Assembly: GCF_000633395.1 (NCBI RefSeq)
Contig: NZ_AYMU01000002.1
Location: 372,001-436,000 of the forward strand
DNA length: 64,000 nucleotides
From: Pseudomonas sp. PH1b
Lineage (GTDB): Bacteria > Pseudomonadota > Gammaproteobacteria > Pseudomonadales > Pseudomonadaceae
Direction: 5' to 3'
Of this stretch, positions 16,196 through 24,946 are shown piece after piece. The translations under genes were made by a program, and so were the position numbers. The notes below the pieces were generated by a model that saw only the letters and a program-made list of their open reading frames with translations, ran no database searches and was not told the DNA's origin. Numbering within the stretch: the first letter of the stretch is position 1; each line of letters begins with the position of its first letter.

Positions 16196-16877
16196 GTCTA
16201 TCAGCTCCGTTAGCTCTTGAAGGGCAAGCGTGGAGAGACAGTTGCAGCGATTGTGCCAGTATTGTTTTTTTATAAAATCGTTATAAATCAATAAGTTATA
16301 AAATAATCAAAATCACTGCTTCGTGCAAAATGCATGAATGGCCATCGTGCATCCTGCATTTTGCAGGTTGCTGGGGGCGAGTTTGGCGGGGGGGATGCTG
16401 TTCTGACCGCGGGTGCAGGGGGAAAATTCAATCACTGTTAGCGCAGTGAAGGCGCTCTTCAAGGCAGCGGGCAGGAGATACAAAAGTTTGCAAAAACTCC
16501 GTGTACAGCCCAGTAACGGCTGACGTATTTTCCAGCCAGTCACACCGTACCAACCCGGCCCGGGCAGCCTTGTTCGGAGCGCTTGAAGCGGTGTCTCGGC
16601 GACATGGAATGTGTTGTGGCGTGATCTTGCGATCCTGCCCGACGGATAATAAGAACATAGGACGCCCTCCATGAACGATCCCTGCGCACTACAGCCGCTG
16701 CTCTCAGCAGTGTTGCGTCTTTCCTGCCGTTGCTCCGTCCTGGGGCGTCGTCGCCATCCTTGTCCTGCCGGTGCCGAACCCAGGGTCGCCACTCCCGGTT
16801 GAGCCTTGTGCCATCTGTTGCCAATGCCCGGCCAGCCTGGCCCGGGCAAAGACCCTCGTCTTTACACCGGAGCAACC
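16196..16877. other. Non-coding interval upstream of the acyl-CoA synthetase
   Basis: About 680 bases with no supportable gene. The left part (16255-16315) is unusually A/T-rich, with repeated TTATAAA-like runs suited to a promoter. The remainder is ordinary GC-rich DNA with open frames in several phases that lack ribosome sites and family resemblance. No repeat or RNA signature was recognised. Confidence 0.6.
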
Positions 16878-18716
16878 ATGAACAAGCACAAGAGCGACAT
16901 GATCACCTGGGGCATGATGCTGCGTAAGGTGCCCTCCATCGCCAAGGCATTGCCGCGGGTGGTGCGGGGCATGAAAGCCGGGAACATCGACAAGCCGGAC
17001 CAGCCTTGCGGGCTTGGCTGGAGCTTCGAGCAGGCGACCCTGCGCAATCCCGACGGACCAGCCCTGCTCTATGGCGATCGGACACTGAGCTATGCCCAGG
17101 TCAACCAGTGGGCCAACCGCATCGCCGCCTACCTGCAGCAACAGGGCATCGGCAAGGGCGACGTGGTGGCGATCTTCATCGAGAATCGTCCGGAGCTGCT
17201 GGTCACGGTATTGGCGGTGGCCAAGCTTGGCGGGATCTGCGCGATGCTCAACACCGCGCAGACCCAGGGCGTGCTGGTGCATAGCCTGGAGTTGGTCAAG
17301 CCGGTGGCGATCATGGTTGGTGGAGAATTGCTGGCAGCCTATTCGGCGGTGCGCGATCAGGCGGGCATCGACCCCGGGCGTACCTGGTTCGTCGCCGACC
17401 AGGACACTTATATCGACCCCGGAGCGACCCCGGATGGGTGGCTCAACCTGATGGCCGAGAGCGCCGGTTACCCGGGGCACAACCTGGCGCAGACCCAGCG
17501 AATCTTCCTGGATGATCCCTGCTTCTACATCTATACCTCCGGCACCACGGGCTTGCCCAAGGCCGGAATCTTCAAGCACGGGCGCTGGATGCGAACCAGC
17601 GCAGGCTTCGGCACCATCGCCCTGGATATGCAGCCCGAGGACGTGGTGTATTGCACCTTGCCGCTGTATCACGCGACCGGCCTGTGCGTGTGCTGGGGCT
17701 CGGCCATTACCGGCGCCTCGGGGTTCGCCATTCGCCGCAAGTTCAGCGCCAGTCAGTTCTGGGATGACGCACGGAAGTTCAAGGCGACCACCATGGGGTA
17801 TGTCGGCGAGCTGTGCCGCTACCTGATCGATCAGCCTGCCAGTTCCCTGGACACCGAGCATGGTGTCAGCAAGATGATTGGCAACGGCTTGCGGCCGGGT
17901 GTCTGGAGCGAGTTCAAGCAGCGTTTCGGTGTCGCTCATGTCTGTGAACTGTATGCGGCCAGCGACGGCAATATCGGCTTCAGCAATATCCTCAACTTCG
18001 ACAACACCGTGGGCTTCTCGCTGATTCCCTGGGCGTTGGTGGAGTACGCCCACGACAGCGGTGCACCGCTGCGCAACAGCCAGGGCTTCATGCAGAAAGT
18101 GGCCAAGGGCGGACAAGGCCTGTTGCTGGCGAAGATCGATGAGAAGGCGCCGCTGGATGGCTACACCGACCCGGAAAAGAACCTCAAGGTGATCCTCAAG
18201 GACGTGTTCGAGAAGGGCGACTGCTACTTCAATACCGGGGATTTGCTGCGCGACATCGGTTTTGGCCACGCGCAGTTCGTGGATCGTCTGGGCGATACCT
18301 ATCGCTGGAAGGGCGAGAACGTTTCCACCACCGAGGTGGAGAACATTCTCCTGGGCCATCCACAGATTGCCGAGGTGGTGGCCTATGGGGTGGAAATCCA
18401 CAACACCAATGGCCGGGCGGGGATGGTGGCCATTACCCCGGCCGAATCCCTGGCGACCCTGGATTTCAGCGAGCTGTTGCAGTTTGCCCGTCAGCAATTG
18501 CCGGCCTATGCGGTGCCGCTGTTCCTGCGGATCAAGGTGAAGATGGACACCACCGGGACGTTCAAATATCAGAAGAGCCGCCTCAAGGAGCAGGCATTCG
18601 ACCTTGGGCTGATGGGTGACGACCCGGTCTACGCCTGGCTTCCCGGGGCTGATACCTATGTGCAACTGACCCCGCAGATTCTCGCGCAGATCCAGGCCGG
18701 GCAACTGCGTTATTGA
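16878..18716 (+). CDS. Long-chain acyl-CoA synthetase (FATP/FadD6-like)
   Basis: An ANL-superfamily adenylating enzyme of 612 residues that activates fatty acids to acyl-CoA via acyl-AMP. The ATG at 16878 (MNKHKSDMITW, preceded by CGGAG) is preferred over 16806. The AMP-binding signature YTSGTTGLPKAG lies near 218-229. The YAASDGNIGF motif and the RWKGENVSTTEVE hinge are characteristic of the FATP/very-long-chain subfamily rather than E. coli-type FadD. It is likely peripheral to the inner membrane and transcribed alone. Chain-length preference is unknown. Confidence 0.9.
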   Translation: MNKHKSDMITWGMMLRKVPSIAKALPRVVRGMKAGNIDKPDQPCGLGWSFEQATLRNPDGPALLYGDRTLSYAQVNQWANRIAAYLQQQGIGKGDVVAIFIENRPELLVTVLAVAKLGGICAMLNTAQTQGVLVHSLELVKPVAIMVGGELLAAYSAVRDQAGIDPGRTWFVADQDTYIDPGATPDGWLNLMAESAGYPGHNLAQTQRIFLDDPCFYIYTSGTTGLPKAGIFKHGRWMRTSAGFGTIALDMQPEDVVYCTLPLYHATGLCVCWGSAITGASGFAIRRKFSASQFWDDARKFKATTMGYVGELCRYLIDQPASSLDTEHGVSKMIGNGLRPGVWSEFKQRFGVAHVCELYAASDGNIGFSNILNFDNTVGFSLIPWALVEYAHDSGAPLRNSQGFMQKVAKGGQGLLLAKIDEKAPLDGYTDPEKNLKVILKDVFEKGDCYFNTGDLLRDIGFGHAQFVDRLGDTYRWKGENVSTTEVENILLGHPQIAEVVAYGVEIHNTNGRAGMVAITPAESLATLDFSELLQFARQQLPAYAVPLFLRIKVKMDTTGTFKYQKSRLKEQAFDLGLMGDDPVYAWLPGADTYVQLTPQILAQIQAGQLRY

Positions 18717-18813
18717 TTCTGCCTATGGTGGCTCTTGGGAAAAAAGGGATGACAGCCCGCCGTCGGCTTGGGGACACTAGCGGCTTTCCGATTTGCCGAA
18801 CCTGGAGTTTCCG

Positions 18814-19332
18814 ATGACCGACAAAAGCCGCCAGATGACCGAAGACGAGGCCGCCCAGTTTGTCGAACAGGTGTTCAACGTGGCCCGCCAGGGCGACGCT
18901 CAGATGCTCGACAAGCTGGCGGGCAGTGGCCTGCCGATCAACCTGCGCAACCACAAGGGCGATACCCTGCTGATGCTGGCCGCCTATCACGGGCATGTGG
19001 ACGCCGTGCAGGTGCTGCTCAAGCACAAGGCCGACCCCGAGATCCGCAACGACAATGGCCAGAGCCCGATTGCCGGTGCTGCCTTCAAGGGCGATCTGGC
19101 GGTGGTCAAGGCGCTGGTGGAGGGCGGCGCGCAGGTGGAGGGTTCATCCTTTGACGGGCGCACGGCGCTGATGATGGCGGCGATGTTCAACCGTACTGAA
19201 ATCGTCACGTACCTGATCAGCCAGGGGGCCGATCCGAAGGCCCTCGACGCCAATGGTGTCAGCGCCTTGGACGCAGCCAAGACCATGGGCGCGATGGACA
19301 CCACCGCGCAGCTGGAAAAACTCCTGGCCTGA
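18814..19332 (+). CDS. Ankyrin-repeat protein
   Basis: A 172-residue cytoplasmic protein starting MTDKSRQ at 18814 with GGAG at 18804. After a helical N-terminus of about 45 residues there are roughly four ankyrin repeats (KGDTLLMLAAYHGHVDAVQV, NGQSPIAGAAFKGDLAVVKA, DGRTALMMAAMFNRTEIVTY, NGVSALDAAKTMGAMDTTAQ). No signal peptide. In pseudomonads small ankyrin proteins sometimes accompany catalase genes, but none is nearby here. Function is unknown beyond protein-protein contact. Confidence 0.85.
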   Translation: MTDKSRQMTEDEAAQFVEQVFNVARQGDAQMLDKLAGSGLPINLRNHKGDTLLMLAAYHGHVDAVQVLLKHKADPEIRNDNGQSPIAGAAFKGDLAVVKALVEGGAQVEGSSFDGRTALMMAAMFNRTEIVTYLISQGADPKALDANGVSALDAAKTMGAMDTTAQLEKLLA

Positions 19333-19447
19333 AGCGCCAAGATCCGAGCGGGCGAGGGCCAGGCCCCTCGTCACGGCAATAGGTTCGGGCATGGACTTTA
19401 GGCTATCCTTCGCGCCCTCGAAATTTCCTCGCCTTCAGGATGCGCCC

Positions 19448-19978
19448 ATGAAAAACGCCCTTATCGAACTCATCAGCAAAATCAGCTCCGGGTGCATGGG
19501 CGAAACCGAGATCCAGCAGATCGCCGATGAGGCATCCCAGGCTTATGCCGATCCCCAGGCATTCCTCGCGGCCAATCCGGACATCAACTACGACGACAGC
19601 TTCCCCATTACCCTGGGTGAGTGGGTGGTGGTTGGCAGCCTGCCGGAGACCGTGCTGTTTCAGGCCGACACCTACGTCGACCTGTTTGCGCAGATCGTTG
19701 CCTCCTTTGGCAAGGACGTAGCCTTCAACTTCAAGCCCAAGCAGTTGGCCAAGATCGAGGCTCTGACCGCGCTCAATCGCATCCAGATCCAGATGGGCAG
19801 CATGAACCCGGAAAACGGCGGTTATGTGCTGATGAATTTCAGCCAGTTGCTCGATGACGAACTGCAGATGGTGCTGGTCTATGGCAACGATGTACCACGG
19901 GTGCTGGAGCTGTGTGCCGAAGTCGGCATTGCCGCAGCACCGGCCCTGGAGGCGCTGAAGATCGCGGTGCATGTCTGA
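19448..19978 (+). CDS. Conserved hypothetical protein (176 aa)
   Basis: A soluble, acidic 176-residue protein starting MKNALIELIS at 19448, after an AGGA site. It has no signal peptide, membrane segment or catalytic motif I recognise. Codon use matches its neighbours and it appears intact. It lies between the ankyrin gene and a small membrane protein gene on the same strand. I do not assign a function. Confidence 0.7.
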   Translation: MKNALIELISKISSGCMGETEIQQIADEASQAYADPQAFLAANPDINYDDSFPITLGEWVVVGSLPETVLFQADTYVDLFAQIVASFGKDVAFNFKPKQLAKIEALTALNRIQIQMGSMNPENGGYVLMNFSQLLDDELQMVLVYGNDVPRVLELCAEVGIAAAPALEALKIAVHV

Positions 19979-20057
19979 GGCTTGCGTTGCAATAAAGCGG
20001 AACCCTGGTGCAGCGCGACTATCCTAAAGAGGCACGCCATCATTTGGGAGCGACATC

Positions 20058-20249
20058 ATGGGTTCCACTTTCAATGGCCTGGTTGGCCTGATCATTCTTG
20101 CCCTGGATATCTGGGCCATCATCAATGTGCTGAAAAGCGGCGCCGAAACCGGGATGAAGATCCTCTGGGTGCTGCTGATCATCTTCCTGCCTGTACTGGG
20201 GCTGATCATCTGGGCCATCGCCGGCCCTCGCGGCAATGTGCGGCTCTGA
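20058..20249 (+). CDS. PLDc_N (phospholipase D nuclease N-terminal-like) membrane protein
   Basis: A 63-residue protein with two transmembrane helices (about 6-24 and 34-54). The DIWAIINVLKS turn and the closing LIIWAIAGPRG are the hallmark of the PLDc_N domain, found alone in many bacteria and at the N-terminus of cardiolipin synthases. No catalytic HKD motif. A GGGAGCG ribosome site precedes the ATG. The role of stand-alone PLDc_N proteins is not established. Confidence 0.85.
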   Translation: MGSTFNGLVGLIILALDIWAIINVLKSGAETGMKILWVLLIIFLPVLGLIIWAIAGPRGNVRL

Positions 20250-20306
20250 ACGCTCTGGGGGCGAAGCTCGCCTGAGTAGTTCTGGCCAGTAGTGATCGGG
20301 GCGCAT

Positions 20307-20349
20307 TGCCCGGTACTGCCCGGTACTGCCCGGGTTTGGAGCCGGGCAG
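20307..20349. repeat. Tandem 10-base repeat and hairpin
   Basis: TGCCCGGTAC occurs twice head to tail (20307-20316, 20317-20326), followed by a partial third copy. The last copy forms an inverted repeat CTGCCCGG/CCGGGCAG (20326-20333 with 20342-20349). It lies past the PLDc_N gene and may be a 3'-end structure. The rest of 20250-20717 holds a terminator and no gene. Confidence 0.5.
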
Positions 20350-20427
20350 GCGCCAGGCGGCTCAGGGTTCACTCCGGTGTCGGGTGAATATCCCGCCGGG
20401 CAGTGATTGACCCACGCACGATGAACG

Positions 20428-20448
20428 AGGACCTCAAGGTCCTTTTTT
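20428..20448 (+). terminator. Intrinsic terminator upstream of the LTA-synthase-like gene
   Basis: AGGACC-TCAA-GGTCCT hairpin (20428-20443) running into six T residues. It likely ends transcription from the preceding gene group. Confidence 0.75.
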
Positions 20449-20717
20449 GTGTGACTAAACATGCGTTGAACGAAATTTTCACAAAGTCTCTAAGACAATT
20501 CGCCGGCGCTTTTCTCCTCGGTGTAAATCCCTGCAATCTCTTGGTCCAGAGCCGTCGGTGGTGGGTTTGACAACACAACCTACTAATCAATGGCAATGCC
20601 TCCAGTGATCGTGCAACATTTGCGCACCGCGTATTCCCCAGCCGCCCTGGTGGCAACAAGAGGGCAGAACGCAGCTGTATCTTTGCAACTTAAACTTCCA
20701 ATGGGTCCTAAAACGAC

Positions 20718-22805
20718 ATGGCAAACTCGGATGCCCTGAGTCAGCAGCGATCCTCGAATCGCCTGCTGCAACCGACCGTTAAATCCCATCTGGCCTACAC
20801 GCTGCTATGCGCGCTGGTCATGATGGTGATGCTCTCCCTGTTGCGCGTCGCGCTGCTGATCTACAACCGCGAGATGATCCTCGACACCCCGGCCTCGACC
20901 TTCCTCGAGGCATTTGCCAACGGGCTGCGGTTTGACCTGCGGCTGGTGGTCTATCTCAGCGTACCCCTGTTGCTGGCGCTGTTCAGCGCCCGGGCCATGG
21001 CGGCTCGCGGGCTGCTGCGCTTCTGGCTGACGGTGACGTCCAGCATTGCGCTGTTCCTTGGCCTGATGGAAATGGACTTCTACCGCGAGTTCCACCAGCG
21101 CCTCAACGGCCTGGTCTTCCAGTATGTAAAGGAAGACCCGAAAACCGTGATGAGCATGCTCTGGTACGGTTTCCCGGTGGTCCGCTACCTGCTGGCCTGG
21201 GCCGTGGGCACCTGGATTCTCAGCCTGGCGTTCAAGGGCGCCGATCGTGCGACCCGGCCCCGTGGCCCGTTCAGCGGTGGCAACGTCGGGACCCGGCAGA
21301 TTGCTCCCTGGTATGCGCGCATCGCGGTATTCGTGGTCTGCCTGCTGATCTGCGTAGTGGCCGCTCGCGGCACCCTGCGTCAGGGCCCGCCGATGCGTTG
21401 GGGTGACGTCTACACCACCGAATCGAACTTCGCCAACCAGTTGGGCCTCAATGGCACCCTGCAATTGATCGCGGCCGCCAAGGATCGCCTGTCCGAAGAT
21501 CGCACCAATATCTGGAAGGCGACCTTGCCCCAGCCCCTGGCGCAGCAGACCGTACGCGACATGCTGCTGGTGCCGAGCGACAAACTGGTGGATGCGGACA
21601 TTGCAGCAGTGCGTCGCAACTACACGCCGGATGCGGACAAGACCCTGCCGATCAAGAACGTCGTGGTGATCCTGATGGAGAGCTTCGCCGGGCATTCGGT
21701 CGGCGCCCTGGAGCGTCCGGGCAATGTCACGCCGTACTTCGACAAGCTGTCGAAGGAAGGCCTGTTGTTCGACCGTTTCTTCTCCAACGGCACCCATACC
21801 CACCAGGGCATGTTTGCCACCATGGCCTGCTTCCCCAACCTGCCGGGCTTCGAATACCTGATGCAGACCCCGGAAGGCAGCCACAAGCTGTCCGGCCTGC
21901 CGCAGTTGCTCAGTGCTCGCAAATATGACGACGTGTATGTCTACAACGGCGATTTCGCCTGGGACAACCAGTCTGGGTTCTTCAGCAACCAGGGCATGAC
22001 CAACTTCATCGGCCGCAATGACTTCGTCAATCCGGTGTTCTCCGACCCGACCTGGGGCGTGTCCGACCAGGACATGTTCAACCGCGGGCTGGAAGAGTTG
22101 AAGGCGCGCGAAGGCAAGGAGCCGTTCTATGCTCTGCTGCAGACCCTGTCCAACCACACGCCGTATGCCCTGCCGACGCCATTGCCGGTGGACAAGGTGA
22201 CCGATCGCGGCAGCCTCAATGAACACTTGACGGCCATGCGCTACTCCGACTGGGCACTGGGCCAGTTCTTCGAGAAGGCACGCAAGGAGCCGTATTTCAA
22301 AGAGACGCTGTTTGTCGTGGTTGGTGACCATGGTTTCGGCAATGAACAGCAAATCACCGAAATGGACCTGGGGCGTTTCAACGTGCCGCTGCTGCTGATC
22401 GGGCCGGGCATCCAGGAAAAATTCGGCCAGCGTGATCACACCGTGGGCACTCAGATCGACATCGTGCCGACCATCATGGGCCGTCTCGGCGGCGATGTGC
22501 TGCACCAGTGCTGGGGCCGCGACCTGCTCAACCTGCCGGAAGGCGATAAGGGTTTCGGCGTAATCAAGCCTTCGGGCAGCGATCAGACCGTGGCGCTGTT
22601 GACGGCCGACCGGGTGTTGGTATTGCCCAAGGAGATGCCGGCCAGGTTGTACAAGTACGAACTGGGCGCGACACCGGGTGGTGAGCTGATTCCCGAGGCT
22701 GCCGATGAGGCCGAGCTCAAGCAGAAGCTGGAAGCCTTCCTGCAGACCGCCACCAAGAGCCTGATCGATAACACCGCCGGCGTGGTCAACGGCAAGCCGG
22801 ATTGA
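20718..22805 (+). CDS. LTA-synthase/phosphoglycerol-transferase-like membrane sulfatase-fold protein
   Basis: A 695-residue inner-membrane enzyme with about five transmembrane helices in the first 230 residues and a large periplasmic alkaline-phosphatase/sulfatase-fold domain. Metal-site elements: the glutamate in VVILMESFAGHS (about 321), the nucleophile threonine in SNGTHTHQGMFATMACFPN (about 357-375) and the VVGDHGFGN histidine/aspartate near 533-541. Gram-negative members transfer phosphoglycerol or phosphoethanolamine-like groups to envelope glycans; the acceptor here is unknown. The leader upstream is about 270 bases, and a terminator follows. Confidence 0.85.
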   Translation: MANSDALSQQRSSNRLLQPTVKSHLAYTLLCALVMMVMLSLLRVALLIYNREMILDTPASTFLEAFANGLRFDLRLVVYLSVPLLLALFSARAMAARGLLRFWLTVTSSIALFLGLMEMDFYREFHQRLNGLVFQYVKEDPKTVMSMLWYGFPVVRYLLAWAVGTWILSLAFKGADRATRPRGPFSGGNVGTRQIAPWYARIAVFVVCLLICVVAARGTLRQGPPMRWGDVYTTESNFANQLGLNGTLQLIAAAKDRLSEDRTNIWKATLPQPLAQQTVRDMLLVPSDKLVDADIAAVRRNYTPDADKTLPIKNVVVILMESFAGHSVGALERPGNVTPYFDKLSKEGLLFDRFFSNGTHTHQGMFATMACFPNLPGFEYLMQTPEGSHKLSGLPQLLSARKYDDVYVYNGDFAWDNQSGFFSNQGMTNFIGRNDFVNPVFSDPTWGVSDQDMFNRGLEELKAREGKEPFYALLQTLSNHTPYALPTPLPVDKVTDRGSLNEHLTAMRYSDWALGQFFEKARKEPYFKETLFVVVGDHGFGNEQQITEMDLGRFNVPLLLIGPGIQEKFGQRDHTVGTQIDIVPTIMGRLGGDVLHQCWGRDLLNLPEGDKGFGVIKPSGSDQTVALLTADRVLVLPKEMPARLYKYELGATPGGELIPEAADEAELKQKLEAFLQTATKSLIDNTAGVVNGKPD

Positions 22806-22869
22806 TTCCGGCCTTCCCTCCAGCCCTGTTCAACGGGCTGGCGGGAGCGATGATTCGCACTACAACAGA

Positions 22870-22894
22870 ACACCCCTCCATGAGGGGTGTTTTT
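22870..22894 (+). terminator. Intrinsic terminator after the LTA-synthase-like gene
   Basis: Nine-base stem ACACCCCTC/GAGGGGTGT with a three-base loop (22870-22890) and a T run to 22894. Confidence 0.85.
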
Positions 22895-22923
22895 GTTTCT
22901 GTTGGAACACAGCGCGGGGCGGT

Positions 22924-23076
22924 CTAGATCCTGCCGAGCAACAGCAATACCAGCAGCACGACCAAGACCACGCCAATAATCCCTGAGGGGCCGTAGCCCC
23001 AGCTTCTGGAGTGAGGAAAGACTGGCAGGCCGCCAATCAGCAGCAGAATCAGGATGATGATCAGAATAGTGCCCAT
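22924..23076 (-). CDS. DUF3309 small hydrophobic protein
   Basis: A 50-residue peptide with an N-terminal membrane helix (TILIIILILLLIGGLPV), a conserved central turn PHSRSWGYGPSG and a second helix (GVVLVVLLVLLLLG). This matches the DUF3309 family, found across proteobacteria and without known function. AAGGA lies seven bases before the ATG at 23076. Two inverted repeats sit just upstream (23100-23151). The frame is far from random in hydrophobicity and ends cleanly, so I consider it real. Confidence 0.85.
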   Translation of the reverse strand: MGTILIIILILLLIGGLPVFPHSRSWGYGPSGIIGVVLVVLLVLLLLGRI

Positions 23077-23099
23077 GGCTGTTTCCTTGTTGGAATAGG

Positions 23100-23151
23100 T
23101 TGAACAACGCCGTTGTTCAAGGACTGGTTCGTTTTATGGGAAGAACGAACC
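23100..23151. repeat. Two adjacent inverted repeats upstream of the DUF3309 gene
   Basis: First: perfect ten-base arms TTGAACAACG/CGTTGTTCAA separated by one base (23100-23120). Second: GGTTCGTT/AACGAACC with a ten-base spacer (23126-23151). They lie 24-75 bases upstream of the leftward start codon, so they are candidate operators for an unknown regulator. 23152-23383 shows nothing further. Confidence 0.6.
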
Positions 23152-23383
23152 GCTTAATGATTCCGACTCGACGGCGCGAGGGAAAATTCCAAGTTTTTTT
23201 AAAGTTTTCCGCTTCCGGGCTTATTTCGTTTGCCGCAGGGAAGTGGCTGCTCCAATCCCCTTTGGAGGGCGACCGGGCCAGGGGTTTGCCTCGGGCATTC
23301 AGCACCCTGATGGTGCGTGGGTGCTGCGGGGGCCTTCGCTACACTGCGGCTCATCTTCCCCGGAACAACAAGGCAACTCTCCT

Positions 23384-24199
23384 ATGCAAAATCGCATGAT
23401 GATCACTGGTGCCGGCTCCGGCCTGGGTCGCGAAATCGCTCTGCGCTGGGCCCGTGAAGGCTGGCGGCTGGCCTTGTCCGATGTCAGTGAGGCGGGGCTG
23501 CAGGAAACCCTGAAACAGGTACGCGCAGCAGGTGGCGAGGGTTTCGTGCAGCGTTGCGATGTGCGCGACTACAGCCAGCTGACGGCTTTTGCCCAGGCCT
23601 GTGAGACCCAGTTCGGTGGCATCGACATCATCGTCAACAACGCCGGGGTGGCCTCGGGCGGGTTCTTCAGCGAGCTGTCCCTGGAAGATTGGGACTGGCA
23701 GATCGCGATCAACCTGATGGGAGTGGTCAAGGGCTGCAAGGCCTTCCTGCCGCTGCTGGAACAGAGCAAGGGCAAGATCATCAACATCGCCTCCATGGCG
23801 GCGTTGATGCAGGGCCCGGCCATGAGCAACTACAACGTGGCCAAGGCCGGGGTGGTGGCGTTGTCCGAGAGCTTGCTGATCGAGCTGGCGCAGCAGGAAA
23901 TCGGCGTGCATGTGGTTTGCCCGTCGTTCTTCCAGACCAACCTGCTGGACTCTTTCCGTGGGCCGACCCCGGCCATGAAGGCCCAGGTGGGCAAGTTGCT
24001 GGAAAGCTCGCCGATCAGTGCCGCCGACATTGCCGACTATATCCATACCCAGGTCAATGCCGGCCAGTTCATGATCCTGCCCCATGAGCAGGGGCGCATG
24101 GCCTGGGCCCTCAAGCAGCAGAACCCCCAGGCGCTGTACAACGAAATGACCCTGATGGCCGATAAGATGCGCGCCAAGGCCAAGCAAAGCGCCAATTGA
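23384..24199 (+). CDS. SDR-family oxidoreductase
   Basis: A 271-residue classical short-chain dehydrogenase. Cofactor motif [10 protein letters not shown] is at 8-17, NNAG in the [11 protein letters not shown] block, and catalytic Ser in NIASMAA with the YNVAKAG Tyr-Lys pair downstream. After the core there is a C-terminal extension rich in Gln and Lys. The ATG at 23384 is chosen because it begins the Rossmann fold. Substrate unknown. It is followed by a 15-base perfect inverted repeat. Confidence 0.9.
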   Translation: MQNRMMITGAGSGLGREIALRWAREGWRLALSDVSEAGLQETLKQVRAAGGEGFVQRCDVRDYSQLTAFAQACETQFGGIDIIVNNAGVASGGFFSELSLEDWDWQIAINLMGVVKGCKAFLPLLEQSKGKIINIASMAALMQGPAMSNYNVAKAGVVALSESLLIELAQQEIGVHVVCPSFFQTNLLDSFRGPTPAMKAQVGKLLESSPISAADIADYIHTQVNAGQFMILPHEQGRMAWALKQQNPQALYNEMTLMADKMRAKAKQSAN

Positions 24200-24219
24200 G
24201 CTTGCCCCGGGGTGGCTGC

Positions 24220-24256
24220 CTCGTCAGGATTGCCGGCAACTGGCAATCCTGACGAG
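24220..24256. repeat. Perfect 15-bp inverted repeat before the UPF0060 gene
   Basis: Arms CTCGTCAGGATTGCC (24220-24234) and GGCAATCCTGACGAG (24242-24256) with a seven-base loop. There is no T run. The right arm ends seven bases before the UPF0060 ATG and contains the only purine-rich candidate ribosome site (GACGAG), so folding could hide it. Confidence 0.65.
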
Positions 24257-24263
24257 ACCTTGC

Positions 24264-24596
24264 ATGCTCAACTACCTGTGGTTTTTCCTCGCCGCGCTGT
24301 TCGAGATATTTGGCTGCTACGCCTTCTGGATGTGGTTGCGCCAGGGCAAGAGCGCCCTGTGGATCCTTCCCGCGTTGATCAGCCTGACCCTGTTCGCACT
24401 GCTGTTGACCAAGGTCGAGGCGACTTACGCCGGGCGCGCCTACGCGGCCTATGGCGGCATCTACATCATTGCCTCGATTGGCTGGCTGGCCGTGGTCGAG
24501 CGGGTCCGTCCGCTGGGTTCGGACTGGCTGGGACTGGGGCTGTGCGTGATCGGCGCCAGTGTGATTCTGTTTGGCCCGCGCTTCGCCAACAGCTGA
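24264..24596 (+). CDS. UPF0060 / YnfA-family membrane protein
   Basis: A 110-residue inner-membrane protein with four transmembrane helices. The segments [20 protein letters not shown] and [21 protein letters not shown] with the intervening ATYAGRAY identify the UPF0060 (YnfA) family, small-multidrug-resistance-like proteins with poorly defined function. The ribosome binding site is weak and lies inside the right arm of a perfect hairpin. Confidence 0.93.
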   Translation: MLNYLWFFLAALFEIFGCYAFWMWLRQGKSALWILPALISLTLFALLLTKVEATYAGRAYAAYGGIYIIASIGWLAVVERVRPLGSDWLGLGLCVIGASVILFGPRFANS

Positions 24597-24632
24597 GTAC
24601 CCCGGCCTGGTGACCCGGGCCGGGTGGCGGGA

Positions 24633-24860
24633 TCAGTCGAACAGTTCCTTGGGCACGTCGTGCTTGAGCATCAGTTGGCACTGTTCGCTGTCGGGATCGA
24701 AGACGATCACCGCCTGGCCCTTGCTCAGGGCTTGACGCACCCGCAAGACTCGGGTTTCCAGCGGTGTTTCGTCGCCGTTGTCGGTGCCTTCGCGGGTGAC
24801 GAAGTCTTCGATCAGGCGAGTCAGGGTGTCGACTTCAAGTTGGTCGTGGGGAATCAGCAT
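24633..24860 (-). CDS. yheU: YheU-family protein
   Basis: A 75-residue soluble protein starting MLIPHDQLEVDTL at 24860, preceded by an excellent GGAGG. It matches the compact YheU family (UPF0270): N-terminal MLIP, LIEDFVTREGTD and a C-terminal half with QALSKGQAVIVFD. Function unknown in all members. It stands alone, downstream of the M42 peptidase gene in transcription order. Confidence 0.9.
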   Translation of the reverse strand: MLIPHDQLEVDTLTRLIEDFVTREGTDNGDETPLETRVLRVRQALSKGQAVIVFDPDSEQCQLMLKHDVPKELFD

Positions 24861-24946
24861 GGGGGCCTCCGGCAAACAATCCCGGATGCTACTGTGCCCG
24901 GGGCTGTGCCGCCAGCCGCGGCGTGCACAAAGCCCCGGGTCGATGT

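Noticed and set aside
16313..16849. A possible leftward gene in the long gap before the acyl-CoA synthetase
   Set aside because: No ribosome binding site, no recognisable domain, mixed composition and competing open frames; better treated as non-coding.
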